A stretch of 26,535 bases of DNA from Actinomycetes bacterium (GTDB lineage: Bacteria > Actinomycetota > Acidimicrobiia > Acidimicrobiales > UBA8190). Shown here in pieces: positions 1-7,139 of the stretch. The notes under the pieces are model-generated. The model had not been told where the DNA came from. It saw only the letters and a program-made list of their open reading frames with translations, and ran no database searches. The stretch spans positions 1 to 26,535 of the forward strand of contig JAJZYI010000007.1 of NCBI GenBank assembly GCA_021798135.1, written 5' to 3'. The translations under genes were made by a program, and so were the position numbers. Numbering within the stretch: position 1 is the first letter of the stretch; every line of letters begins with the position of its first letter.

Positions 1-1003
1 GGCCGGCCTCGTTGTGGGGCTCCACCCGGGACCAGTCGATGCCCTCGAAGCCCCCGTACGCCGTGTTGACCACGGCCAGGAACGGCCCGACGAGCGCCGG
101 GTCGAGCACGTCGTGCTCCAGGACCGACACCTCGTGGCCGAGCTGCTCCAGCAGGCGCCCCGCGTCCTCGGCGGCACGCCCGGGCGCGTCGTCGACAGGC
201 AGGCCGAGCCCGCTGGTGGTGAGCACCGCCACCCGCAGGCGGCCGGGGTCCGCGCCCACCTCGTCGGCGAACGGCCGGGCGGGCGGCGGGGCCTGCTCCC
301 ACACCAGGGGGTCCGGGCGCGACAGGCAGTCCAGGATGGCGGCGGCGTCGGCCACCGTGTGGGTCAGGGCGCCCTCCACCGACATGCCGAACCACGCGGG
401 CGTGGTGCTGGGGACCCGCCAGCGGCTCGGCTTGAGCCCGACCAGGCCGCAGCACGACGCCGGGATGCGGATGGAACCGCCACCGTCGTTGGCGTGCCCG
501 ACCGGCACCATCCCCGACGCCACCGCCGCGGCGGAGCCGCCGCTCGAGCCACCCGGGCTGCGCTCGGTGTCCCACGGGTTGCGGGTGGCGCCGTAGCGGA
601 GGTTCTCGGTGACCGGCAGCGGGCCGAACTCCGGGGTGTTCGTCCGCCCGCACAGGACGAAACCGGCCCGCCGGAAGGCAGCCACCACCAGCTCGTCCTC
701 GGTGCACGGCTCGTCCGGCGCGCCCGCCGAGCCGAAGGTGGCGGGCTGCCCGGCAGCGCGGGTCAGGTCCTTGACCGTGACGGGCACGCCGGCGAACGGC
801 CCGACGTCCTCGCCGGCGGCCAGCCGCTCGGCCACGGCACGGGCGTCGGCCCGTGCCCGCTCGTCGTCGCGCCAGACGATGGCGCCGAGCGCCGGGTCGA
901 TCCGGTCGAAGCGCTCGATGCAGGCGTCCACCGCCTCCACCGGGCTGACCTCCCCGGCCCGGATGGCGGCGGCGAGCCCGAGTGCCGTGGGGAATGCGTC
1001 CAT
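1..1003 (-). CDS. Amidase-signature family hydrolase, N-terminal 334 residues (runs off left edge)
   Basis: Amidase-signature (AS) enzymes hydrolyse amides with a Ser-cisSer-Lys triad. The visible part has Lys78 (VTVKDLT), cis-Ser153 in SPGGSSGG and nucleophile Ser177 in GGGSIRIPAS. The spacings of 75 and 24 residues match the family. Also present are GRTNTPEFG (119-127) and YGATRNPWD (137-145). The C-terminal part lies outside the window. The start is the ATG at 1003 (MDAFPTALG); the GGGAG just before it is too close to be a good ribosome site, but nothing longer fits better. It lies 115 bp downstream of pheT on the same strand, so it may be read through from the phe operon. Substrate is unknown: AS enzymes include GatA, aryl amidases and aminohexanoate-dimer hydrolases. 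The absence of gatB/gatC nearby and the form of the active-site region argue against GatA. A second AS amidase lies at 19461-21128. Confidence 0.9.
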   Translation of the reverse strand, partial: MDAFPTALGLAAAIRAGEVSPVEAVDACIERFDRIDPALGAIVWRDDERARADARAVAERLAAGEDVGPFAGVPVTVKDLTRAAGQPATFGSAGAPDEPCTEDELVVAAFRRAGFVLCGRTNTPEFGPLPVTENLRYGATRNPWDTERSPGGSSGGSAAAVASGMVPVGHANDGGGSIRIPASCCGLVGLKPSRWRVPSTTPAWFGMSVEGALTHTVADAAAILDCLSRPDPLVWEQAPPPARPFADEVGADPGRLRVAVLTTSGLGLPVDDAPGRAAEDAGRLLEQLGHEVSVLEHDVLDPALVGPFLAVVNTAYGGFEGIDWSRVEPHNEAG

Positions 1004-1060
1004 CTCCCATGCCTAGCCCATGGCGCCATCCCGTGCGCGGCATAGGCTGGCGGCGGCCGC

Positions 1061-1135
1061 CAGCCGCGCAGGCGCCGGTGCGGCCAGGAACCGCCAGCCG
1101 CGCAGGCGCCGGGAACCGTCAGCCGCGCAGGCGCG
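1061..1135. repeat. Three copies of the pheT 3' end motif
   Basis: The 14-base string CAGCCGCGCAGGCG occurs three times, at about 1061, 1095 and 1120. The last copy is the 3' end of pheT (reverse complement, coding Leu-Arg-Gly-stop). The other two lie in the spacer between pheT and the amidase. The first two copies have CC where pheT has TC, so they lack the stop triplet. Confidence 0.8.
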
Positions 1136-3596
1136 CCCCGTGCGCCTGCTCGACCGCGGCCACGCAACCGGCGCGCAGCGCGGCGACCTCGTCGTCGGTC
1201 AGGGTGCGGTCGGCAGCGCAGAACCGCAGCCGGAAGGCCAGGCTGCGCTCCCCGGCCGCCATCGACGGGTCGCCGTAGACGTCGAACAGCGCCACCGCCT
1301 GCAGTGCCGGGCCGCCCGAGCCCTCGAGCGTGCGCCGGACGTCGGCGGCGGTCGTGCCCGGCCCGACGACGAAGGCGAGGTCGACGTCGCTCGACGGGAA
1401 CCGGCTGGCAGGGCGCACCTCCTGCGAACGCCGCTCGGCGCGGCGGAGGACGGCGCCCAGGTCGACCTGCAGGAAGCCGACGCGCCCCGCCTGGCCCGCT
1501 GCGCCGGACACGGCGCCGAACGCCGCGGCGACGTCGGGGTCGACTTCCCCCACCACGCCCAGGCGGACCATGGCGGCGGCGCCTGCCTCGGGGGCGACCA
1601 CGACGGCGCCGCGCCCGGGGTGCAGGCCAGGCACGGGCTCGCCCTGGTCGAGCTCCGCGCCGACCAGGCCGAGCACCTGGGCGAGCACGGACCACGCCGC
1701 CACGGCCGTCGTGGCGTCGTCGCCGGGCGCGGCGAACACCATGCCGAGCAGCTCGGCCTCGTCCACGACCGACGCCGCCGCGTGCTCGTGGCGGACCGCC
1801 GCCGCCAGGCGCTCGGGCCCGGGCACCGGGAAGACGCGACCGATCTCGAACAGCCGCACGTCGCCCGCACGGCGAGCCACGTTGAAGGCCACGGCCCCGA
1901 GCAGGCCCGGCAGCAGGCTGCGCCGCAGCACCGACTCGTCGGGCGACAACGGGTTCGCCACCACCAGGCTGTCACCGCCGATGCCCGCACGGGCGTGGTC
2001 CTCAGGGCCGAGCAGCGGCGGCGTCCATGCCTCGTCCGCCCCCAGCCCGGCCGCCACGGCGCGGACGAGGCGGCGCTCGCGCTGGTAGGCGTCGAGCCCG
2101 CCGACCTGCGGCGGCCGCAGCCGCCGCCGGGCGATGCGGCCGTAGCCGTGGTGGCGGGCGACCTCCTCGATCACGTCGATCTCACGGGTGGTGTCGGGCC
2201 GGAACGTGGGGACGGTCACCACCTGGACCCCGGGCGACGCCGGGGCGCTGGCGAAGCCGATGGGCTCGAGGTACCGCGCCACCGCCACGTCGTCCAGGTC
2301 GGTCCCGAGGACGGCGTTCACCCGTGCCGTCCGCACCGGCACGTCGAGCGGGGCGGGCACTCGGCCCCGACGGTCGATGCGCCCGGGCGCGACCCGCAGC
2401 CCGGGCACCGACTCCCCCAGGATCTCGACCAGGCGGGCCACGGCCAGGTCGATGCCCTCGGGGTCGCACCCCCGCTCGAAACGTGCCGACGCCTCGGTGC
2501 GCAGCGCCAGGCGCTTGGACGTCCGGGCGATGGCGACCGAGTCGAAGTAGGCGGCCTCGAGCAGCACGCCGGTCGTGGCGTCGGTGATCTCGGTGCTGGC
2601 GCCGCCCATGACCCCGGCGACGCCGACGGGCCGGTCGTCGCCGTCGCAGATGAGGCAGTCGCGCCGATCGTCGCCCGGCGCCACCGACCGCCCGCCGAGC
2701 GCCCGCTCCACGCCGTCGAGGGTGACGACCGACTCGCCGGGCCGGGCGGCGCGGACCCGCAGGGCCGAGCCGGCCACCCGGTCGAGGTCGTAGGGATGGG
2801 TCGGCTGGCCCAGCTCCAGCATGACGTAGTTGGAGGCGTCGACCACGTTGTTGATGGGGCGCATCCCGGCCAGGGTCAGGCGGCGGGCCACCCACTGGGG
2901 CGACGGGCCCACCACCACGCCGGTGAGCAGCGTCGCGGTGAAGCGTGGGCACAGGTCGGCGTCCTCGACGACGACCTCCGCGAGCGCCGCCACCTCGCGG
3001 TCGCCTGTCGCCGCCGCGGCCGGCACCGGCAGCCGGAACGGCAGGCCCATCCGGGCCGCGGCGTCACGGGCCACGCCGGCCACGCTGAACGCGTCCGGCC
3101 GGTTGGTCTCGACGGCGACGTCGAGCACCACGTCGCCGGCCACGCCGAGGGCCTGCCCGATGGGTGTGCCCAGCGGGGTGGCGCGGTCGACGAGGAGGAT
3201 GCCGTCGTGGTCCTCGCCGAGCCCGAGCTCGCGGGCCGAGCAGAGCATGCCGTCGGACACCACCCCGCGCAGCTTCCTGCGCTCCTTGCGGAAGTCGCCG
3301 GGCAGGACCGTGCCCACCGGGGCCAGCGGTACCCGGTCGCCCACCTTGAAGTTCCAGGCGCCGCAGACCACCTCGACCAGTCCGTCACCGGCGTCGACCT
3401 GCACGCGGCGGATCCGGTCGGCCCCCTCGATGGCGCCGATCTCGGCCACCTCGGCCACCACCACGTCGTCGAGCCCCTGCCCGACGTGCTCCACCGCCTC
3501 GACCACCAGGCCGAGGTCGTCGAGCGTGGCCACCAGGTCCTGCCACCGGTCGCCGAACGGGGCGAAGTCGCACAGCCATGAGAGCGGGACGCGCAC
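1119..3596 (-). CDS. pheT: Phenylalanine-tRNA ligase beta subunit
   Basis: Beta subunit of the cytoplasmic alpha2-beta2 Phe-tRNA synthetase; it binds tRNA and carries the editing site while PheS supplies catalysis. The 825 residues fit the family (about 800). Visible in order: an EMAP-like tRNA-binding domain (about 45-150), the B3/B4 editing domain with INNVVDASNYVMLELGQPTH (248-267), a B5 domain with FRPDTTREIDVIEEVARHHG, and a C-terminal anticodon-binding FDX-ACB domain beginning near RPASRFPSSDVDLAFVV. I chose GTG at 3596 (VRVPLSWL) because PheT usually begins this way and an AGGGGG stretch lies a few bases upstream. The frame stays open upstream but that reading overlaps pheS. The start is 11 bases after the pheS stop, so both subunits are co-translated. 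The last codons are echoed twice downstream. Confidence 0.97.
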   Translation of the reverse strand: MRVPLSWLCDFAPFGDRWQDLVATLDDLGLVVEAVEHVGQGLDDVVVAEVAEIGAIEGADRIRRVQVDAGDGLVEVVCGAWNFKVGDRVPLAPVGTVLPGDFRKERRKLRGVVSDGMLCSARELGLGEDHDGILLVDRATPLGTPIGQALGVAGDVVLDVAVETNRPDAFSVAGVARDAAARMGLPFRLPVPAAAATGDREVAALAEVVVEDADLCPRFTATLLTGVVVGPSPQWVARRLTLAGMRPINNVVDASNYVMLELGQPTHPYDLDRVAGSALRVRAARPGESVVTLDGVERALGGRSVAPGDDRRDCLICDGDDRPVGVAGVMGGASTEITDATTGVLLEAAYFDSVAIARTSKRLALRTEASARFERGCDPEGIDLAVARLVEILGESVPGLRVAPGRIDRRGRVPAPLDVPVRTARVNAVLGTDLDDVAVARYLEPIGFASAPASPGVQVVTVPTFRPDTTREIDVIEEVARHHGYGRIARRRLRPPQVGGLDAYQRERRLVRAVAAGLGADEAWTPPLLGPEDHARAGIGGDSLVVANPLSPDESVLRRSLLPGLLGAVAFNVARRAGDVRLFEIGRVFPVPGPERLAAAVRHEHAAASVVDEAELLGMVFAAPGDDATTAVAAWSVLAQVLGLVGAELDQGEPVPGLHPGRGAVVVAPEAGAAAMVRLGVVGEVDPDVAAAFGAVSGAAGQAGRVGFLQVDLGAVLRRAERRSQEVRPASRFPSSDVDLAFVVGPGTTAADVRRTLEGSGGPALQAVALFDVYGDPSMAAGERSLAFRLRFCAADRTLTDDEVAALRAGCVAAVEQAHGARLRG

Positions 3597-3607
3597 GCTG
3601 GTGCCCC

Positions 3608-4732
3608 CTACGCCTGGCGCAGCATGCGCACGTCGTTGTCGAACAGGGCCCGCATGTCGGGGATGCCGTGGCGCATCTGGGTGCAGCGGTCGATCCCGAA
3701 GCCGAAAGCGAAGCCGGTGTAGCGCTCGGCGTCCACCCCGACCGCGTCGAGCACCGCAGGGTCCACCATGCCGCAGCCGCCGAGCTCCACCCAGCCCGTC
3801 TGGGAGCAGGTCCGGCACCCGGCGCCGTGGCAGATGGTGCAGGTGATCTCGAACTCCGCCGACGGCTCGGTGAAGGGGAAGTAGGCCGGCCGCAGGCGGG
3901 CCGAGATGTCCGGGCCGAAGTACGCCCTCGTGAAGGTCTCGATCGTGCCGGCCAGGTCACCGAAGGTGATGCCCTCGTCGACGACGAGCCCTTCGACCTG
4001 GTGGAACACCGGGAAGTGGCGGGCGTCGGCGGTCTCGCGCCGGTAGCAGCGCCCCGGCATCACCGCGTAGACGGGCAGCTGCCCGGCCTGCAGGACGCGG
4101 ATCTGCACCGGCGACGTGTGGGTCCGGAGGACCACCGACTCCTCGGGCTCGATGTCGAGGTAGAACGTGTCGAACATGCCGCGGGCGGGGTGCGCCGGCG
4201 GCATGTTGAGCGCCTCGAAGTTGTACCAGTCGGTCTCGACCTCGGGACCGTCGGCCACGGTGTAGCCCATGCCGACGAACACGTCCTCGAGCTGGTCGCG
4301 CGTGCGCTGCACCAGGTGGACGAGCCCCTGGCGCCACACCGCCACCCCGCCCCCGGCGGACGCCGCCCCGGCACCCAGGGCACGAGCGCCTGCCGAAGCG
4401 AGCACCTCGGTCAGGTCGAGGCGCTCGGCGTCGATCCGGGAGCGCCGCTCGGACGCGGCCAGCGCGTGGCGCCGTCGCTCGACAGCCGCCTCGACCACGC
4501 GGCGGGCCTCGTTCAGCGCTCCGCCCGCGGCACGCCGCTCCTCGGGCGCGAGCGTCCCGAGGCGCTGGCGGGCCGCGGTCAGCGGCGAGCGCTTGCCCAG
4601 CAGCGCGGCATCCAGCGCCCGCAGCTCCTCGGCCGTGGCCACCGCGTCGACGGCCTGCACCGCCCGGTCGGCCCAGCCCGCCGGGTCGGCTCCGGGGTCG
4701 CCGGTCGGGACCGCCGCGGCACCGGCGCTCAC
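3608..4732 (-). CDS. pheS: Phenylalanine-tRNA ligase alpha subunit
   Basis: Catalytic subunit of Phe-tRNA synthetase, a class II aminoacyl-tRNA synthetase. The 374-residue protein has an N-terminal coiled-coil tRNA-binding arm, rich in Arg/Glu/Ala. It is followed by the catalytic core: DGPEVETDWYNFEALNMP, VVLRTHTSPVQIRVL (motif 2 region), CYRRETADARHFPVFHQVEG and motif 3 GFAFGFGIDR near the end. A cysteine-rich insert CTICHGAGCRTCSQTGW precedes GCGMVDPAVL; similar inserts occur in other bacterial PheS. The GTG at 4732 overlaps the trmH stop as GTGA and is preferred. An in-frame GTG four codons upstream (4744) is possible. The partner pheT follows after 11 bases. Confidence 0.97.
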   Translation of the reverse strand: MSAGAAAVPTGDPGADPAGWADRAVQAVDAVATAEELRALDAALLGKRSPLTAARQRLGTLAPEERRAAGGALNEARRVVEAAVERRRHALAASERRSRIDAERLDLTEVLASAGARALGAGAASAGGGVAVWRQGLVHLVQRTRDQLEDVFVGMGYTVADGPEVETDWYNFEALNMPPAHPARGMFDTFYLDIEPEESVVLRTHTSPVQIRVLQAGQLPVYAVMPGRCYRRETADARHFPVFHQVEGLVVDEGITFGDLAGTIETFTRAYFGPDISARLRPAYFPFTEPSAEFEITCTICHGAGCRTCSQTGWVELGGCGMVDPAVLDAVGVDAERYTGFAFGFGIDRCTQMRHGIPDMRALFDNDVRMLRQA

Positions 4733-5616
4733 GCCCGGCCCCACGGCGGCGGCACGGGACCAGGCGCGCCGGCTGCCACGGTCGGACCTCCGCCGGCCTC
4801 GCTCCCAACACTGCGCATCCCGTGCAGGTTAGAGCGTTGCCGGACCACCTCGAAGCACAGCACCGTCGCCGCCATCGACACGTTGAGCGACTCGACCCCC
4901 GGTGCCATCGGGATCGTCACCCGGTCGTCGAGCCGCTCCTCGACGGCGCCGCCGAGGCCCGCCGCCTCGTTCCCGAGGACCACCGCGCTCGGCAGGGACC
5001 AGTCGACCTCGGTGTGGGGCCGGCCGCCGGCGGGCAGCGCCCCGACCCGCCGCAGCCCGCGCCGGCCGAGCTCGTCGAGCACGGACGGGGCGTCGACGTC
5101 GACCAGCAGCGGGACCTGCAGCACGGCGCCGGCCGACGACCGGACCGTCTTCGGGTTGAACGGGTCGGCCGTTCCGGCGCAGCACACGACGGCGTCGGCA
5201 CCTGCAGCGGCGGCGCTGCGCACGACCGTGCCGAGGTTGCCCGGGTCCCGCACGTCGACGCACACCACCACCAGGCCGGCATTGTCGAACGCGTCGCCCG
5301 GCACCGCCGGGGTCCGGACGACGGCGAGCACGGGCTGGGGCGTGACCGTGTCGGCCACCCGGTCGAGCACCCCGGGGGCGAGCTCGAAGACCCGGGCGCC
5401 GACGGCCTGCGCGGCCTCGGCCACGTCGAGCTCGGCGGCACCGGCCCCGGGCGCCAGGTACACCGACTCGACCTCGGCGCCGACCTGCAGGGCGACGCCG
5501 AGGAGCTTGGGACCCTCGACCACGAAGGCCCCGTCGTTGCGGCGGACGCTGCGGCGTGCCAGCAGGCGCCGGAGACGCTGGACGCGCTGGTGGCGCAGGC
5601 CGATCGGCTGGATCAG
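4729..5616 (-). CDS. SpoU/TrmH-family RNA 2'-O-methyltransferase, apparent non-AUG start
   Basis: SPOUT-fold methyltransferase that transfers a methyl group from SAM to a ribose 2'-OH in rRNA or tRNA. The three SpoU motifs are visible: DVRDPGNLGTVVRSAAAAGA, VVLGNEAAGL, and IPMAPGVESLNVSMAATVL. An N-terminal substrate-binding domain begins RVQRLRRLLARRSVRRNDGAFVVEG. The gene lies between rplT and pheS, a common actinobacterial arrangement. The start is odd: no ATG, GTG or TTG lies in frame near the family N-terminus. Instead GAGGGAGG is followed by CTG (5616, overlapping the rplT stop as CTGA) and then ATC (5613), at 4 and 7 bases from GGAGG. I list the CTG; ATC has the better spacing. The first downstream GTG would cut into FVVEG, a conserved part. 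The exact target base cannot be read from sequence. Confidence 0.9.
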   Translation of the reverse strand: MIQPIGLRHQRVQRLRRLLARRSVRRNDGAFVVEGPKLLGVALQVGAEVESVYLAPGAGAAELDVAEAAQAVGARVFELAPGVLDRVADTVTPQPVLAVVRTPAVPGDAFDNAGLVVVCVDVRDPGNLGTVVRSAAAAGADAVVCCAGTADPFNPKTVRSSAGAVLQVPLLVDVDAPSVLDELGRRGLRRVGALPAGGRPHTEVDWSLPSAVVLGNEAAGLGGAVEERLDDRVTIPMAPGVESLNVSMAATVLCFEVVRQRSNLHGMRSVGSEAGGGPTVAAGAPGPVPPPWGRA

Positions 5617-6005
5617 CCCGCCTCCCTCACCGGTCCGGCGGCCGGCGCCGCCGCCAGCGCCGCCGACGCAGCGGCGACGAGCTGCCCGAAGGCGCCGGGA
5701 TCGCTCACCGCCAGCTCGGCCAGCACCTTGCGGTCCACGTCCACGCCGGCGTGCCGCAGCCCGGCCATGAGCCGGCTGTAGCTGGTCCCGTTCTGCCGGG
5801 CGGCCGCGTTGATCCGCTGGATCCACAGCCTGCGGAAGTCGCCCTTGCGCGCCCGACGGTCCCGGTACGCGTACTGCAGCGAGTGCATGACCGCCTCGTT
5901 GGCGGACTTGAAGGAGCGGCTGCGGTTGCCGTAGTAACCCTGCGCCTGCTCCAGCACGGCACGGTGGTGCTTCCGCCCGTTGACGGCGCGCTTCACCCTG
6001 GCCAT
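5613..6005 (-). CDS. rplT: 50S ribosomal protein L20
   Basis: L20 binds 23S rRNA early in large-subunit assembly and in some bacteria represses its own operon. The protein (130 residues) begins MARVKRAVNGRKHHRAVLEQAQGYYG, followed by the basic helical region and RRLWIQRINAAARQNGTSYS, all typical. The C-terminus has an Ala-rich tail (about residues 115-130) beyond the usual 118 or so. A strong GAGAGGAG lies six bases before the ATG. A 112-base spacer with two hairpins separates it from rpmI. Its TGA overlaps the candidate CTG/ATC start of trmH. Confidence 0.98.
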   Translation of the reverse strand: MARVKRAVNGRKHHRAVLEQAQGYYGNRSRSFKSANEAVMHSLQYAYRDRRARKGDFRRLWIQRINAAARQNGTSYSRLMAGLRHAGVDVDRKVLAELAVSDPGAFGQLVAAASAALAAAPAAGPVREAG

Positions 6006-6042
6006 GACGAGCTCCTCTCTTCGACGTCGAGAACGGTGATGG

Positions 6043-6075
6043 GGGTGGCGCGGCCGGCGATGCGGCGCGCCACCC
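6043..6075 (-). promoter_or_regulatory. Hairpin in rpmI-rplT spacer, rplT-proximal
   Basis: The transcript can form a perfect 10-bp stem (GGGTGGCGCG with CGCGCCACCC) around a 13-base loop. It ends about 37 bases before the rplT start. It is not followed by a U-run, so it is more likely a regulatory or processing structure than a terminator. Confidence 0.6.
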
Positions 6076-6079
6076 GTGC

Positions 6080-6100
6080 GGCACGCCGCGTCGGCGTGCC
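6080..6100 (-). promoter_or_regulatory. Hairpin in rpmI-rplT spacer, rpmI-proximal
   Basis: Perfect 9-bp stem GGCACGCCG/CGGCGTGCC with a 3-base loop, 17 bases after the rpmI stop. Together with the neighbouring 10-bp hairpin it fills most of the spacer. It could be an L20-responsive element, an RNase site or an attenuator; sequence alone does not decide. Confidence 0.6.
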
Positions 6101-6117
6101 GGTCCGGTGGGCTGTGG

Positions 6118-6312
6118 TCAGCGGCCCAGCAGCCTCCGGACCTGCCGGAGGTCCGCCGAGGCCACGTCGACCTCGCGCCCCAGGCGCCGGGTGCGGGTGG
6201 AGGCCTTCTTCTCCAGCAGGTGCGACCGCATCGCCTGCCCGCGCCGCAACCGTCCGGTGCCGGTCACCTTGAAGCGCTTGGCGGCGCCCCGGTCGGTCTT
6301 CATCTTCGGCAT
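6118..6312 (-). CDS. rpmI: 50S ribosomal protein L35
   Basis: Small basic large-subunit protein of 64 residues, the usual length. It begins MPKMKTDRGAAKRFKVTGTG and continues with RSHLLEKKASTRTRRLGRE, both typical L35 stretches. It starts five bases after the infC stop, so it is almost certainly translated from the infC transcript. The rplT gene follows after a structured spacer. Confidence 0.97.
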   Translation of the reverse strand: MPKMKTDRGAAKRFKVTGTGRLRRGQAMRSHLLEKKASTRTRRLGREVDVASADLRQVRRLLGR

Positions 6313-6317
6313 GTCGC

Positions 6318-6944
6318 TCAGCTCTCTCCCTCGGCTGCCGGCTCGGCGGCCTCGTCGTCGTGCTCGTCGTCGTGCTCGTCGCCGTCGCGAGTCGCCCGTG
6401 CCGCAGCTGCCTGCCTGGCGCGCTTGTCCGGCGCCAGCACCATCACCATGTTCCGGCCGTCCAGCCGGGCCTCCGACTCCACGCGCGCCGTCCCGTCGAC
6501 CTGCTCGGCGACGCGGTCGAGGATCCGCTTGCCCAGCTCCGGGTGGAAGACCTCGCGGCCGCGGAACATGATCGTGACCTTGACCTTGTGCCCCTCACCC
6601 AGGAACTTCTGCACCTGACGGGTCTTCGTCTCGAAGTCGCCCGGCCCGATCTTGGGCCGGTACTTCATCTCCTTGATCCCCGAGCTGGTCGTCTTGCGCC
6701 GGGACTCGCGGGCGCGCTGGGCCGCGTCGAACTTGAACTTCCCGTAGTCCATGATGCGGCAGACCGGCGGGCTCGCCTGCGACGCCACCTCGACCAGGTC
6801 GAGGTCGAGCTGTCGGGCGATGGCGAGCGCCTCGGGCAGAGGCTTGATCCCCAGCTGCTGCCCATCGGGATCGACCAGGCGCACCTCTCGTGCGCGGATG
6901 CGGTCGTTGATCCTGGGCTCGCTGGTGGTCGAGGTGGCTGCGAT
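6318..6944 (-). CDS. infC: Translation initiation factor IF-3, AUC start
   Basis: IF-3 binds the 30S subunit, prevents premature 50S joining and rejects non-canonical start codons. The N-domain (SEPRINDRIRAREVRLVDPDG, then VEVASQASPPVCRIMDYGKF) and C-domain (IKEMKYRPKIGPGDFETK, VKVTIMFRGRE, DGRNMVMVLAPDK) are clear. The protein ends in an acidic tail built on DEHDDEHDDE. The family N-terminus coincides with ATC at 6944, placed eight bases after GGGAGG. The nearest ATG (6951 region) is in another frame and abuts the ribosome site. An in-frame GTG upstream would add a non-conserved extension. IF-3 genes often use AUU or AUC for autoregulation, so I take AUC as the start (208 residues). Confidence 0.96.
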   Translation of the reverse strand: MAATSTTSEPRINDRIRAREVRLVDPDGQQLGIKPLPEALAIARQLDLDLVEVASQASPPVCRIMDYGKFKFDAAQRARESRRKTTSSGIKEMKYRPKIGPGDFETKTRQVQKFLGEGHKVKVTIMFRGREVFHPELGKRILDRVAEQVDGTARVESEARLDGRNMVMVLAPDKRARQAAAARATRDGDEHDDEHDDEAAEPAAEGES

Positions 6945-6968
6945 GCGGCATCCCTCCCGTCGGTGCTG

Positions 6969-6992
6969 GGCTCCCGGGTCCCCCCTGGAGCC
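6969..6992 (-). promoter_or_regulatory. Hairpin in infC leader
   Basis: In the leader RNA, GGCTCC pairs with GGAGCC and an inner GGG pairs with CCC around a GGGA tetraloop. The hairpin ends about ten bases before the infC ribosome site, so it lies within reach of an initiating 30S subunit. A second possible contact is an 8-base long-range pairing between 6999-7006 and 7102-7109. Confidence 0.4.
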
Positions 6993-7121
6993 GTCCACGG
7001 AAAGCGCGGCCACACCCTGCGCGGCACCCAGGACCATCGGGTGCTCGGACCCGGCGCACCTGGCGGTGGCCGGGTGGGGGTGGACCGGTCACCCGGCACC
7101 CCGCTTTCCCTCGTTGTTCGA

Positions 7122-7133
7122 GAGCCTAGGCTA
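7122..7133. promoter_or_regulatory. Palindromic -10 region shared by infC and the DUF1844 gene
   Basis: The perfect palindrome AGCCTAGGCT (7123-7132) offers TAGGCT as a -10 hexamer on both strands, plus TAGCCT on the minus strand. On the plus strand its 3' end lies seven bases before the GTG of the DUF1844 gene, so that transcript would be leaderless. On the minus strand it would start an infC leader of roughly 170 bases. A weak TCCACA lies 16 bases upstream of the minus-strand TAGCCT. No convincing plus-strand -35 is seen. Confidence 0.45.
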
Positions 7134-7139
7134 CCAGGC

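Noticed and set aside
1020..3581. 853-codon open frame on the plus strand opposite pheT
   Set aside because: Antisense frame kept open by high GC; composition is Arg/His/Gly/Ala-rich with no family match, while pheT on the other strand has full domain structure.
6945..7037. Longer infC reading from an in-frame start at 7037 or a later GTG
   Set aside because: The extra residues are not IF-3-like and would translate through the leader hairpin; ATC with a well-placed ribosome site fits the family N-terminus.
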